Origin: Chitinophaga pinensis
GTDB taxonomy: Bacteria > Bacteroidota > Bacteroidia > Flavobacteriales_D > Crocinitomicaceae
Direction: 5' to 3'
NCBI GenBank assembly: GCA_945897765.1
Contig: CAMDGP010000005.1
Coordinates: 1-27,212, forward strand
DNA: 27,212 nucleotides
Numbering within the stretch: the stretch's first letter is position 1; the number at the start of each line of letters is the position of its first letter. Positions 7,519 through 15,505 of this stretch are shown here, piece after piece. A program made the translations under genes and the position numbers. The notes under the pieces were generated by a model. The model saw only the letters and a program-made list of their open reading frames with translations. It ran no database searches and was not told the DNA's origin.

Positions 7519-9162
7519 TTATTTGATAACAACAGATTTTGTTGAAGTCATTCCATTTGATGTAATTGAAACAATGTAGCTTCCTTTAGCAACAGTTGAA
7601 GTTGGGATAGAAATTACTTGAGTTCCACTTAAGTTTGATAAATTTTGGTTAGCAATTACGCGACCTTGAAGATCAATTAATTTCACGGAGTAATTACCGT
7701 TTTTAGCCTCGAAAGAAACATTTACTTCAGTTGAAGCAGGATTAGGATAAACAGATAAACTTGTTAATTCGTTTTCACTTACACTAGTAGCACTTGATAC
7801 ATTAATGTTATCAATGTACATATTGTTTCCATAGTTTGATGTTCCCACGTATTTGATAAAAACCTCACTTTGACCAGTGAATGCAGCTAAAGAAACATTT
7901 TCATTTCTATAATCTGCTGCAGATGCTGGTGTAAATGAAGCAGTTTGAGTTGCTCCAGTTGACAAAGTTGCTCCTTGTTTATTATAAACAGAAGTCCAAG
8001 TCGATCCACAATTAGTTGAAACGAATACTTCCAATTTATCAGTTTCAGGAGTTGCCGAAGTATAACCTCTGTATGCAACGTCGAAAGATAATGAAGGATC
8101 TACAAGAGAAGAAAGATTTACTGGTTCAATAAATAAATCACCTTTGCTGGTGTTGGCGTAATTATAACAATCGTACTTCATAGTTCCAGAACTATATTCC
8201 CAATTTTTACCTGTTTGAGAACTTACTTTGTATTCAGAATAAGGAAATGCAGTTGAAGTAAAATCTTGAACTAATGGAGCTGCTGCTGCAGTATAAACAG
8301 TTAATGCTGTGTTAATTACACCATTTGTTTCTAGAGCATCACCCGTTGTTGTAACTGTAGCAACTAATGCTCCTGAAGAAGGATTAGTAATAGGGGTACA
8401 AGTAATTGTTGCAACACCATAAGAAGCTAGGTTGCCTGTGTATGTTCCTGTTGAAACAGTATTTCCACCTTGTGTGATTGTTACAGTAGCATTTGTTAAG
8501 TTAGTTGTACTATTGTTTTGTATAGTTACTTCTGGTGTATGAGAAGATCCTGTACAAATGTAAGTATCAGTATTATAAGACATCATTGTAACGTCAGCAG
8601 AAGCAGTAGCCGGAGAAGGACATCCACCGATGTAGCTATTTAATAATGCTAATGTTCCGATTGAACCAGCTACACCTGATTTGTAAACCGTTCTGTTAGG
8701 ACAAATAACATACATAACTGGGAAGAAAGCGATATCTAAACCTGTGTTTTCAAAAGATGCAGCTGTCGTCAAGTCAATGATTGGCATATTTTCACCCGTA
8801 ACCCAATCACCTTGAGACGCAGGATTACCAGTACCATTTGCACCACCAGACAAACCTGTAGTTGGAGTTGATACATCTCCCTCAATAAAGAAAACCATTG
8901 CTTCATTTGTTCCATTTGGACCTTTAGCGTTGTAAAAATCATTCAAGGCATTTGTGCCATGGTAGCCCCAACATGGACCACACCAAGTTGCAGACACATC
9001 AATTACAACTGTTTTACCAGCATCTAAATAATCAAACAATGTATGCGGTGTTCCGTTTAAATCGGTCAAAGTAAAGTTTCCAACAACAGTTCCAACTGGC
9101 GTTTGAGCATTTACTGTTGAAATTCCAGCGAAAAGAGCTAGACTAAGTAAAAGTTTTTTCAT
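7519..9162 (-). CDS. Secreted thioredoxin-fold protein with T9SS type A sorting domain
   Basis: 547 residues. Residues 1-19 are a classical signal peptide (MKKLLLSLAL..., cleavage after VNA). Residues about 21-175 resemble a TlpA/AhpC-type thioredoxin fold with a redox-active WCGPC (C61, C64) and a later cis-Pro-like FFPVMYV. A threonine-rich Ig-like linker follows (about 185-290), then a jelly-roll choice-of-anchor/MAM-like domain (about 295-455, ending NNMYIDNINV). The type A T9SS sorting domain occupies about 465-547, with SVYPNPAS, GRV and a final KSVVIK. It should be exported by Sec, then by T9SS to the surface or medium. A thiol-disulfide or peroxide-handling role is inferred. The ATG gives a perfect signal peptide. 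Confidence 0.9.
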   Translation of the reverse strand: MKKLLLSLALFAGISTVNAQTPVGTVVGNFTLTDLNGTPHTLFDYLDAGKTVVIDVSATWCGPCWGYHGTNALNDFYNAKGPNGTNEAMVFFIEGDVSTPTTGLSGGANGTGNPASQGDWVTGENMPIIDLTTAASFENTGLDIAFFPVMYVICPNRTVYKSGVAGSIGTLALLNSYIGGCPSPATASADVTMMSYNTDTYICTGSSHTPEVTIQNNSTTNLTNATVTITQGGNTVSTGTYTGNLASYGVATITCTPITNPSSGALVATVTTTGDALETNGVINTALTVYTAAAAPLVQDFTSTAFPYSEYKVSSQTGKNWEYSSGTMKYDCYNYANTSKGDLFIEPVNLSSLVDPSLSFDVAYRGYTSATPETDKLEVFVSTNCGSTWTSVYNKQGATLSTGATQTASFTPASAADYRNENVSLAAFTGQSEVFIKYVGTSNYGNNMYIDNINVSSATSVSENELTSLSVYPNPASTEVNVSFEAKNGNYSVKLIDLQGRVIANQNLSNLSGTQVISIPTSTVAKGSYIVSITSNGMTSTKSVVIK

Positions 9163-9210
9163 GGTTAAAAATTTAATATTTTAGTGTAAATTTAATAATA
9201 AGTTTAACGT

Positions 9211-9903
9211 ATGAAAAAAAATTTAATAATTTTTTCTGGCGCAGGAATGAGTGCTGAAAGTGGAATAGGAACTTTTAGGGACAGCGGTGGTCTTTGGGAA
9301 CAGTTTAGAATTGAGGATGTTGCAACTCCCGAGGCGTGGAAAAGAAATCCTAACCTTGTCACAGACTTCTATAATCAGCGTCGAAAGCAAATTATGGAAG
9401 CGCAACCAAACAATGCACACCTATTAATAGCAACTTTAGAAAAAGACTTTCACGTTTTTGTGATTACGCAAAACATCGACGATTTACACGAACGCGCAGG
9501 TTCAACAAACACACTTCACCTTCATGGAAATATTCGTTTATCAAAATCTTCTGGTCCAAAACAAGAAGAAAAGTATTATCCGATTGAAGGTTGGGAGTTA
9601 ACACCAAATGACAAATGTGCAGATGGTTTTCGTTTACGTCCACATGTTGTTTGGTTTGGGGAAGAAGTGCCTGCTTTAAACGACGCCGTAAAAATTCTTC
9701 AAGAAGCAGATATATTGATAGTTATAGGAACTTCGCTACAAGTATATCCAGCAGCTGGTTTGATTCATACAGCACCTGAAACTTGTAAATGCTATATCAT
9801 CGACCCAAATGTAGAAGAGTTTTCAAGCCCTTCACATTTTATAAAAATAAAAGCAAACGCGAGTGAAGGTTTACGAGAATTGATAAAGCGAATAGTAGAT
9901 TAA
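9211..9903 (+). CDS. cobB: SIR2-family NAD-dependent protein deacylase (CobB/SIRT5-like)
   Basis: 230 residues of the sirtuin fold; it removes acyl groups from protein lysines using NAD+. Visible features are SGAGMSAESGIGTFRD (about 9-24), TQNIDDLHERAG, the catalytic histidine in LHLHG, LRPHVVWFGE and GTSLQVYPAAGL. The YxxR motif FYNQRR (residues 53-58) matches the residues that let SIRT5/CobB bind succinyl or malonyl lysine. The four zinc-finger cysteines normally between LHLHG and LRPHVVWFGE are absent: only one Cys (KCADG) remains. This loss occurs in other Bacteroidota sirtuins as I recall. It is divergent from the T9SS cargo gene (48 bp apart) and convergent with hemD with one base between the stop codons. 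Confidence 0.92.
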   Translation: MKKNLIIFSGAGMSAESGIGTFRDSGGLWEQFRIEDVATPEAWKRNPNLVTDFYNQRRKQIMEAQPNNAHLLIATLEKDFHVFVITQNIDDLHERAGSTNTLHLHGNIRLSKSSGPKQEEKYYPIEGWELTPNDKCADGFRLRPHVVWFGEEVPALNDAVKILQEADILIVIGTSLQVYPAAGLIHTAPETCKCYIIDPNVEEFSSPSHFIKIKANASEGLRELIKRIVD

Positions 9904-9904
9904 A

Positions 9905-10654
9905 TTACTTTTTCTTCAATTGTTCCTTTATAAACAATTCTATTGCCCCAACCATTGAAGGAGCTTTTGGATGTGGTGCATGAACGTCTAAACGTAAATT
10001 ATGCTTAATAACAGCACTTGCAGTCGTTGGACCAAAAGCTGCAATAACTGTTTCATTTTGTTTAAAGTCAGGATAGTTTTTCAACAAGGATTCTATTCCT
10101 CCAGGACTAAAAAACACAAGCATATCGTAATAAACATCTTCTAAATCAGACAAATCGGAAGCAACTGTTTTATACAAAATTACTTTCGTAAATGCCATTC
10201 CTTGTTGCTCTAGAGTAATCGGAATATTATCACGCAGAATGTCTGTACAAGGTAGAAGAAATTTTTCGGCTTTATGCTTTTTCATCACATCTGCCAAATC
10301 GCTTATTGTTTGTTTACCAAAGAAGATTTTACGTTTACGGTAGGCAACATATTTTTGTAAATAGAGCGCTACAGCTTCAGAAATACAGAAATATTTCATT
10401 GTTTCCGGAACTTCAAAACGAATCTCTTCTGCAATTCTAAAAAAATGATCTACCGCCACCTTAGATGTTAAAATGACAGCTGAATGGTCAGCTATATTTA
10501 CTTTTTGTGCACGAAAATTTTTTCCATCAATTCCTTCTACTTTGATGAAAGGGCGAAAATCTATTTTCAATTTGTACTTTTCAGCCAAATCAAAATAAGG
10601 GGACTTTTCACCTTCGGGCTTAGGTTGAGAAACCAGTATAGTTTTTATTGCCAA
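9905..10654 (-). CDS. hemD: Uroporphyrinogen-III synthase
   Basis: 249 residues. It cyclises hydroxymethylbilane to uroporphyrinogen III in heme/siroheme synthesis. The family is poorly conserved in sequence. The support here is the two-lobed pattern (ILVSQP at the N-terminus, AVILTSKVAVDHFF in the first half, DMLVFFSPGGIESLL and AAFGPTTASAV in the second half) and the neighbour: hemD beside a DUF4271 membrane protein is a frequent Flavobacteriia arrangement. It starts 29 bp after the DUF4271 stop and is probably co-transcribed with it. Its 3' end nearly touches the sirtuin stop and no terminator hairpin is present. Confidence 0.85.
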   Translation of the reverse strand: MAIKTILVSQPKPEGEKSPYFDLAEKYKLKIDFRPFIKVEGIDGKNFRAQKVNIADHSAVILTSKVAVDHFFRIAEEIRFEVPETMKYFCISEAVALYLQKYVAYRKRKIFFGKQTISDLADVMKKHKAEKFLLPCTDILRDNIPITLEQQGMAFTKVILYKTVASDLSDLEDVYYDMLVFFSPGGIESLLKNYPDFKQNETVIAAFGPTTASAVIKHNLRLDVHAPHPKAPSMVGAIELFIKEQLKKK

Positions 10655-10683
10655 TTTTAGACGATTTTAATATAATTCAACCA

Positions 10684-11385
10684 TCACATTTCCAGTTGAA
10701 AATAACCAAACGCTAACTTTAAAAAAATGAAAGCGGGTAGTATTTCAAGCGCGCAAAGGTACAAAATAAAATAATACCATTTTATCCTCTTTTTAAAGGT
10801 TAGAAGTAAACCTTTAATCATCCTTAAGATTAACATCAAAAACAACAGGATGAAAAAGCTATAACTCAACACCTCAGCATGCTTAAAATTCAATATCCAC
10901 AGTATCGAAAGTATCAATAAAAGCATTCCTCCAAATTGCCAAGTATTGCGGTTTATCGTTGTAACTGCCTCTGATACTTCTTTTTCTCCTGATAAAAAAG
11001 AAACAAAACGATAGCCAAACTGTTGTATGAATAAAAAAACGAGAGAAGATATAATTGAGAAAAAAACTGATTCCCATCTTGAAATTTTTTCATTAAAAAG
11101 GAGGAAAAAACACAAGCTAAGCGCAATGAAAAAATTAATAAATAATAATAAAGATGAGCCAAAATTAATTTTGAGCGATTCTTTAAACTCTTTTTCTTTT
11201 GGACTTAATCGAAAAAAATTTTTAATTAATAAATTCAAGAAACCATTGTTACGAATACCGCTCCACCCAATGAGTATAAAACTAAAAATTGCAATAGACA
11301 ACAACAGTGTACTCATTTGTACTTCTCTTTCAAGCAATTTAAATTCGGGGGAAAGAGGAATTAAAAATAGAATCATCAAACACAA
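10684..11385 (-). CDS. DUF4271 multi-pass membrane protein
   Basis: 233 residues with about six hydrophobic segments (roughly 1-12, 24-42, 76-98, 106-122, 150-165, 172-190 and a last one near 203-225). Conserved family-like segments are NRNTWQFGGMLLL (about 142-154) and KWYYFILYLCALEILP (202-217), which I associate with DUF4271. Function is unknown; it is an inner-membrane protein. The ATG at 11385 gives MCLMILFL; an ATG three codons later would serve equally. It leads a two-gene unit with hemD and is divergent from glutaryl-CoA dehydrogenase across 71 bp. Confidence 0.8.
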   Translation of the reverse strand: MCLMILFLIPLSPEFKLLEREVQMSTLLLSIAIFSFILIGWSGIRNNGFLNLLIKNFFRLSPKEKEFKESLKINFGSSLLLFINFFIALSLCFFLLFNEKISRWESVFFSIISSLVFLFIQQFGYRFVSFLSGEKEVSEAVTTINRNTWQFGGMLLLILSILWILNFKHAEVLSYSFFILLFLMLILRMIKGLLLTFKKRIKWYYFILYLCALEILPAFIFLKLAFGYFQLEM

Positions 11386-11407
11386 AATTAATTAGAATTT
11401 GAATGCT

Positions 11408-11434
11408 TTGTCATAAATACAATACTTACTTTTG
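11408..11434 (+). promoter_or_regulatory. Bacteroidota-type promoter for gcdH
   Basis: TACTTTTG at 11427-11434 is an exact match to the Bacteroidota -7 consensus TAnnTTTG, with TTG at 11408-11410 as a -33 element. The 16-bp spacer is slightly shorter than usual. It lies 22 bp upstream of the gcdH ATG, giving a short leader. Confidence 0.55.
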
Positions 11435-11456
11435 CACCACTTAAAAAAATCTAAAT

Positions 11457-12647
11457 ATGAAAACAGATTTGTACACACACCCAGATCATTATGCAATGGA
11501 CGATTTATTGTCCGACGAACACAAATTAGTGCGCGATGCAGCAAGAGCTTGGGTGAAAAAAGAAGTTTCTCCAATCATTGATGAGCACTTTGAAAATGCC
11601 ACTTTTCCTACTCATTTATTAAAAGGTTTAGGGGAAATAGGTGCTTTTGGACCTTATATTCCAGAACAATATGGCGGCTCTGGTTTAGATCAAATCTCTT
11701 ACGGTTTAATCATGCAAGAATTAGAAAGATGTGATTCAGGTTTGCGTTCAACTGCTTCTGTTCAGTCTTCTTTAGTGATGTATCCGATTTGGAAATATGG
11801 AACCGAAGAACAAAAAATGAAATACTTGCCGAAATTGGCAACTGGAGAAATGATGGGTTGTTTCGGATTGACTGAACCTGACCATGGTTCAAATCCAAAC
11901 GGAATGACAACTCATTTCAAAGATGCTGGTGACCATGTTATTTTGAATGGTGCTAAAATGTGGATTTCAAATGCACCTTTCGCAGATATAGCAGTGGTTT
12001 GGGCGAAAGATGAATCTGGTCGTATTCATGGAGTTATCGTTGAAAGAGGTATGGAAGGTTTTTCTACTCCTGAAATGCACGGAAAATTATCGTTAAGAGC
12101 TTCCGCTACTGGTGAATTAATTTTTGTTGATGTTAAAGTTCCGAAAACAAATATTTTACCAGGAAGAACAGGTTTAGGTGCTCCTTTAAGCTGTTTGGAT
12201 TCAGCACGTTTTGGAATCGCTTGGGGTGCATTAGGTGCTGCAATGGATTGTTATGATCAAGCTTTGCGTTATTCTAAAGAAAGAACTCAATTTAATGTTC
12301 CAATCGGGGCATTTCAATTGACTCAAAAGAAATTGGCGGAAATGATTACTGAAATCACTAAAGCTCAATTGTTAACATTGCGTTTAGGTCAATTGAGAAA
12401 TGAAGGAAAAGCAACTTCCGCTCAGATTTCAATGGCGAAAAGAAACAATGTTGAAATCGCATTAAATATTGCTCGCGAAGCTAGACAAATACATGGTGGA
12501 ATGGGAATTACAAGTGAATACTCTATGATGCGCCACATGGCAAATTTAGAGTCTGTTGTAACGTATGAAGGTACACATGACATTCACTTATTAATTACGG
12601 GAATGGATATTACAGGAATTCCTGCTTTTACTAGAGAAATGCCATAA
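11457..12647 (+). CDS. gcdH: Glutaryl-CoA dehydrogenase (acyl-CoA dehydrogenase family)
   Basis: 396 residues, full length. An FAD enzyme oxidising and decarboxylating glutaryl-CoA to crotonyl-CoA in lysine and tryptophan breakdown. The glutaryl-specific form is recognisable: R97 in GLRSTASVQSS corresponds to the arginine that holds the gamma-carboxylate, the catalytic base is E371 in TYEGTHDIHLLI, and ASATGELIF, SARFGIAWG and GITSEYSMMRH follow the GCDH pattern. It ends with ITGIPAF, as in homologues. It is transcribed alone from a good promoter and ends at a very strong terminator. An electron-transfer flavoprotein partner is expected elsewhere. Confidence 0.93.
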   Translation: MKTDLYTHPDHYAMDDLLSDEHKLVRDAARAWVKKEVSPIIDEHFENATFPTHLLKGLGEIGAFGPYIPEQYGGSGLDQISYGLIMQELERCDSGLRSTASVQSSLVMYPIWKYGTEEQKMKYLPKLATGEMMGCFGLTEPDHGSNPNGMTTHFKDAGDHVILNGAKMWISNAPFADIAVVWAKDESGRIHGVIVERGMEGFSTPEMHGKLSLRASATGELIFVDVKVPKTNILPGRTGLGAPLSCLDSARFGIAWGALGAAMDCYDQALRYSKERTQFNVPIGAFQLTQKKLAEMITEITKAQLLTLRLGQLRNEGKATSAQISMAKRNNVEIALNIAREARQIHGGMGITSEYSMMRHMANLESVVTYEGTHDIHLLITGMDITGIPAFTREMP

Positions 12648-12649
12648 AA

Positions 12650-12701
12650 AATAATAAAAGAGTAGGGGGCATTCGCGAATGACCCCTACTCTTTTATTAT
12701 T
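12650..12701. terminator. Strong bidirectional terminator with nested palindrome
   Basis: A perfect 19-bp stem pairs 12650-12668 (AATAATAAAAGAGTAGGGG) with 12683-12701, closed by the self-complementary CATTCGCGAATG (12670-12681) after one G-A mismatch. It sits between the convergent genes gcdH and the TPR gene and overlaps the first two bases of the TPR stop codon (12700-12702). Confidence 0.93.
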
Positions 12702-14538
12702 ATAATTCATCGTCTTCGCCTTCTATATTTTTATCTCCTCGCAGCACACGTATGCGTTTGCGCGCTTCGGCAGAAAACAAACTTCCTTTGTAATCAATTG
12801 CCAATCGACGGTAAAATTCCAACGCTTTTTCTTTATTCAATAATACATTATCATTGATGTCAGCCATTCTGAAAAGCGCATCATCTGCAAGAATATCTTG
12901 TCCGTGAAATTTCAATAAATCTTCATAGTAATCTAAGGCTTTTTGCCAATTTCCTTGCATTTCATTTGCTTTTGCTTTGCGGAATAAAATTTCATCAGCT
13001 AAAGAATGAAACGGGAAATTCAATTGAATACTATCAAACAATTGGAAAGCCTCAGAATATTTATGTTGCTCAATTAATAACTCAGAACTTGCAAACCAAG
13101 TCATTACCGTATAATTGCTATCTAGACCAAAATTATCCGTTATAAAAACTGACAATTGCATAGCGTCATTTGCTATCAATCGAGAGGTTGCTTCTTTCAA
13201 AACGTTCAATTGGCCTTGTGCGAAATCAAATTCTCCATCGAAATAGAAAACGCGTGCATTTTTAAACTTCGCTTCTTCACCAATAGATTCAAATTTAAAA
13301 TCAGTGTCAATTTGCATGTATAATAAAGACGCCTCCCAAATATCTCCACCCAAAACGTGAACATCTGCGAGTTGCATTTTTAGTTGTGCCTTTTGGATAT
13401 CTGTTAAACCTGGAGTTTGCATTAAATTTGTCAACATTTCTATTGCTTTATCAGCTTTATTGGCGTAAAATGCGAGAACGTGAGCATACTCTAAAATAAT
13501 AGTAACACTTTGTCTGCTCTTACCTGTTTTTACAATCGCGTTTTCATAGTCTAAGAGTGTTGCGTCGATTTCTGTTTGCGAATAAGCTCTGTTTGTTGTT
13601 AATTCAACATATCTTGTATTCAACAAAGATTTCAGTGCTTCGAAGTAAATTGGGCCATTTTCACCTAAAGTCATTACATAATTGAAGCATTTTCTTGCTG
13701 CAGTATAATCTTTATTTTCAAGGCAAATTAGTCCCAAATCTTGAACGCGGAATCCATCGTTTGAGGTTCTTTTATCTAAAGCGACCACTTGCGTGTATGC
13801 ACCACCGAAATTTTTACTTTGCACAAAAAGCCAAACAATCATTTCTGAAAAAACGAGATTGGAATTTAGTTTCTGTGCTCGTTGTAATAAAGCTTCTTTT
13901 AATAGAATAAACTCTTGTTCTTCGCTATTGGATAATTTCAAACGTTGGTTCATCGCTAATTGGATGGATTCAAACATCGTTGGTTGTAGTTGAACATAAT
14001 CTAAATACTCGCGCACCATTTCAGGTTTATTTCCAGTTAGTGCATAATAATCAGCATATTGAAAGTTAAAAGGATAATAATTTGCTTCTTTTCTACCTTT
14101 GTCTAAGGTCATTTTAGCGAGTTCAAATTTACCTTTACTAGCAAAAGCTTGATACGCTTGGATGATTACAGTTGGATTATTTCCAACATTTTCAACAATT
14201 TCCTCATACGCTTTTTTTGCTTTTGCTGCTTCGTCGATGTCTTCATAAAACTGACCAAGGGTAACTCTTAATTCTAAATCAGATTTATTAGCTGCTAATT
14301 GCTTTTTGATGACTTTTTCAGCTGTTTTATAATCTTTGATTTGCACCAAACATTCAAAATAACGATTGAAGTAAACCTTAGTAGGAGTTGCGTTATAGAT
14401 TTTCTCATAATAGCCCGTTGCTTTATCAAATTCACCATTGGAATAGTAATGTTGCGCCAATTGAATGTCTGTTTCCGTTTGGGAAAAAACAGAACTACAA
14501 CCAATAAGAACGAAAACTACAAGCAGAATTTGTTTCAT
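12700..14538 (-). CDS. TPR-repeat envelope protein, 612 aa
   Basis: It begins with a signal peptide (MKQILLVVFVLIGCSSVFSQ). LIGC at 11-14 could be a lipobox; otherwise cleavage after VFS is likely, so it is periplasmic or a lipoprotein. The body is helical TPR-type repeats: clear ones near 23-55 (LAQHYYSNGEFDKATGYYEK), 80-115, and at the C-terminus about 505-600 (KANEMQGNWQKALDYYEDL, ALEFYRRLAIDYKGS), resembling the BamD/YbgF style of outer-membrane assembly proteins. The end is acidic (GEDDEL). Its ATG overlaps the stop of the upstream lipoprotein gene by 4 bp, so the two are translationally coupled and probably act together in the envelope. Exact function unknown. Confidence 0.85.
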   Translation of the reverse strand: MKQILLVVFVLIGCSSVFSQTETDIQLAQHYYSNGEFDKATGYYEKIYNATPTKVYFNRYFECLVQIKDYKTAEKVIKKQLAANKSDLELRVTLGQFYEDIDEAAKAKKAYEEIVENVGNNPTVIIQAYQAFASKGKFELAKMTLDKGRKEANYYPFNFQYADYYALTGNKPEMVREYLDYVQLQPTMFESIQLAMNQRLKLSNSEEQEFILLKEALLQRAQKLNSNLVFSEMIVWLFVQSKNFGGAYTQVVALDKRTSNDGFRVQDLGLICLENKDYTAARKCFNYVMTLGENGPIYFEALKSLLNTRYVELTTNRAYSQTEIDATLLDYENAIVKTGKSRQSVTIILEYAHVLAFYANKADKAIEMLTNLMQTPGLTDIQKAQLKMQLADVHVLGGDIWEASLLYMQIDTDFKFESIGEEAKFKNARVFYFDGEFDFAQGQLNVLKEATSRLIANDAMQLSVFITDNFGLDSNYTVMTWFASSELLIEQHKYSEAFQLFDSIQLNFPFHSLADEILFRKAKANEMQGNWQKALDYYEDLLKFHGQDILADDALFRMADINDNVLLNKEKALEFYRRLAIDYKGSLFSAEARKRIRVLRGDKNIEGEDDEL

Positions 14539-15089
14539 TTTGTGGATTTAGTATTCTTTTTCAACAAGTCCATTGAGAAAGTGTAAAGCTCATCGTGAAG
14601 TTCAAAATAGGTTTTGAAAACGGATTCTTTTTGTTCTTTGTAGTCATTTAAAAGAACAGTTATTTTCGTGATTTTATCTTTTTCAAAAGTGATGTATTCG
14701 TCGTATTTATCGCGTTCACCGTACCCATTTTCAATATCTGAGGATAAATTTTTGAGCGCTTCGCGTATTTCTAAAACACTTTTGTTGGCTTTTCCGTGCG
14801 CGCTACCTATGGGACCAAAAGCTCTTCGCATCCGTTTGTAGGCATCCATTTTTTTACCTAACTCAATATCCACTTTATCCATCATTAAATTTTGTTTAAT
14901 GCGCAACTCAACCGTGCTTGTGGAAAGTTTAAGCTCGGGTAAAGTATCGATTTTTTGTGAAATCAATTCTTTTTCCAACGAATCCAAAGTTTGATTCATT
15001 ACGTCAATTTTGGCTAATTGCTCTTTTTTTTGAAGGTCAGCACACGAAGTAAATAAACCAATTAATGCAACGATAAATAATAGTCTCAT
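14535..15089 (-). CDS. Small coiled-coil lipoprotein, 184 aa
   Basis: Residues 1-16 form a lipoprotein signal ending in LFTSC; C16 would be lipidated. The rest is hydrophilic and mostly helical, with heptad-like charge patterns (about 18-50 and 95-140) suggestive of coiled coils, and a basic C-terminus (KKNTKSTK). I recognise no named family. The gene overlaps the start of the TPR gene (ATGA), so the products are probably partners on the periplasmic side of the envelope. Confidence 0.75.
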   Translation of the reverse strand: MRLLFIVALIGLFTSCADLQKKEQLAKIDVMNQTLDSLEKELISQKIDTLPELKLSTSTVELRIKQNLMMDKVDIELGKKMDAYKRMRRAFGPIGSAHGKANKSVLEIREALKNLSSDIENGYGERDKYDEYITFEKDKITKITVLLNDYKEQKESVFKTYFELHDELYTFSMDLLKKNTKSTK

Positions 15090-15288
15090 GGTCTAAAATT
15101 AGGAATTTGTCTATGGATTAAAAAACCTCAGGATTTAAATTAACATTAATTTGCCTCTCATTAATTGAAAGGTAAGCAAAAGTAATGAAAACCACGATTA
15201 ATAAAAGAAATTATAAGCATACGCTTTCTTATTATTACTTAAAAAAATAAAATCCAAAAAGTATAAAACGGCTATAGAAATCCAATAG

Positions 15289-15426
15289 GTAATTGAAAAG
15301 GATTTTTTATTAGAAATCTTACCATTTAATAAAATTCACACAAAAACCTTAGTAAACCTCACAGTTGCAGAAAACCACAACGACCCGTTTGATCATGTAA
15401 TTATTTACCAAGCTGTTTCCAATTAA
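15289..15426 (+). pseudogene. Relict of a PIN-domain (VapC-like) toxin
   Basis: Within the gene-free stretch 15090-15505, the plus-strand frame from a TAG at 15286-15288 to a TAA at 15424-15426 reads as the C-terminal third of a VapC-type PIN ribonuclease. LLEILPFNKIHTKTLVNL is followed by the diagnostic AENHNDPFDHVIIYQAV, where family members have HxDPFDRxLIAQA with metal-binding Asp. There is no start codon, the first two-thirds of the domain is missing, and no antitoxin gene is adjacent. This is therefore the remains of a toxin-antitoxin module. I see nothing coding in the rest of the stretch. Confidence 0.65.
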
Positions 15427-15505
15427 TTAATATTAATTTCTTCTGATACAAAGTTTAAACACTGCATGAGTCAAAAGCTAAAGTTTGTTTTTAATAAGCG
15501 TTAAA

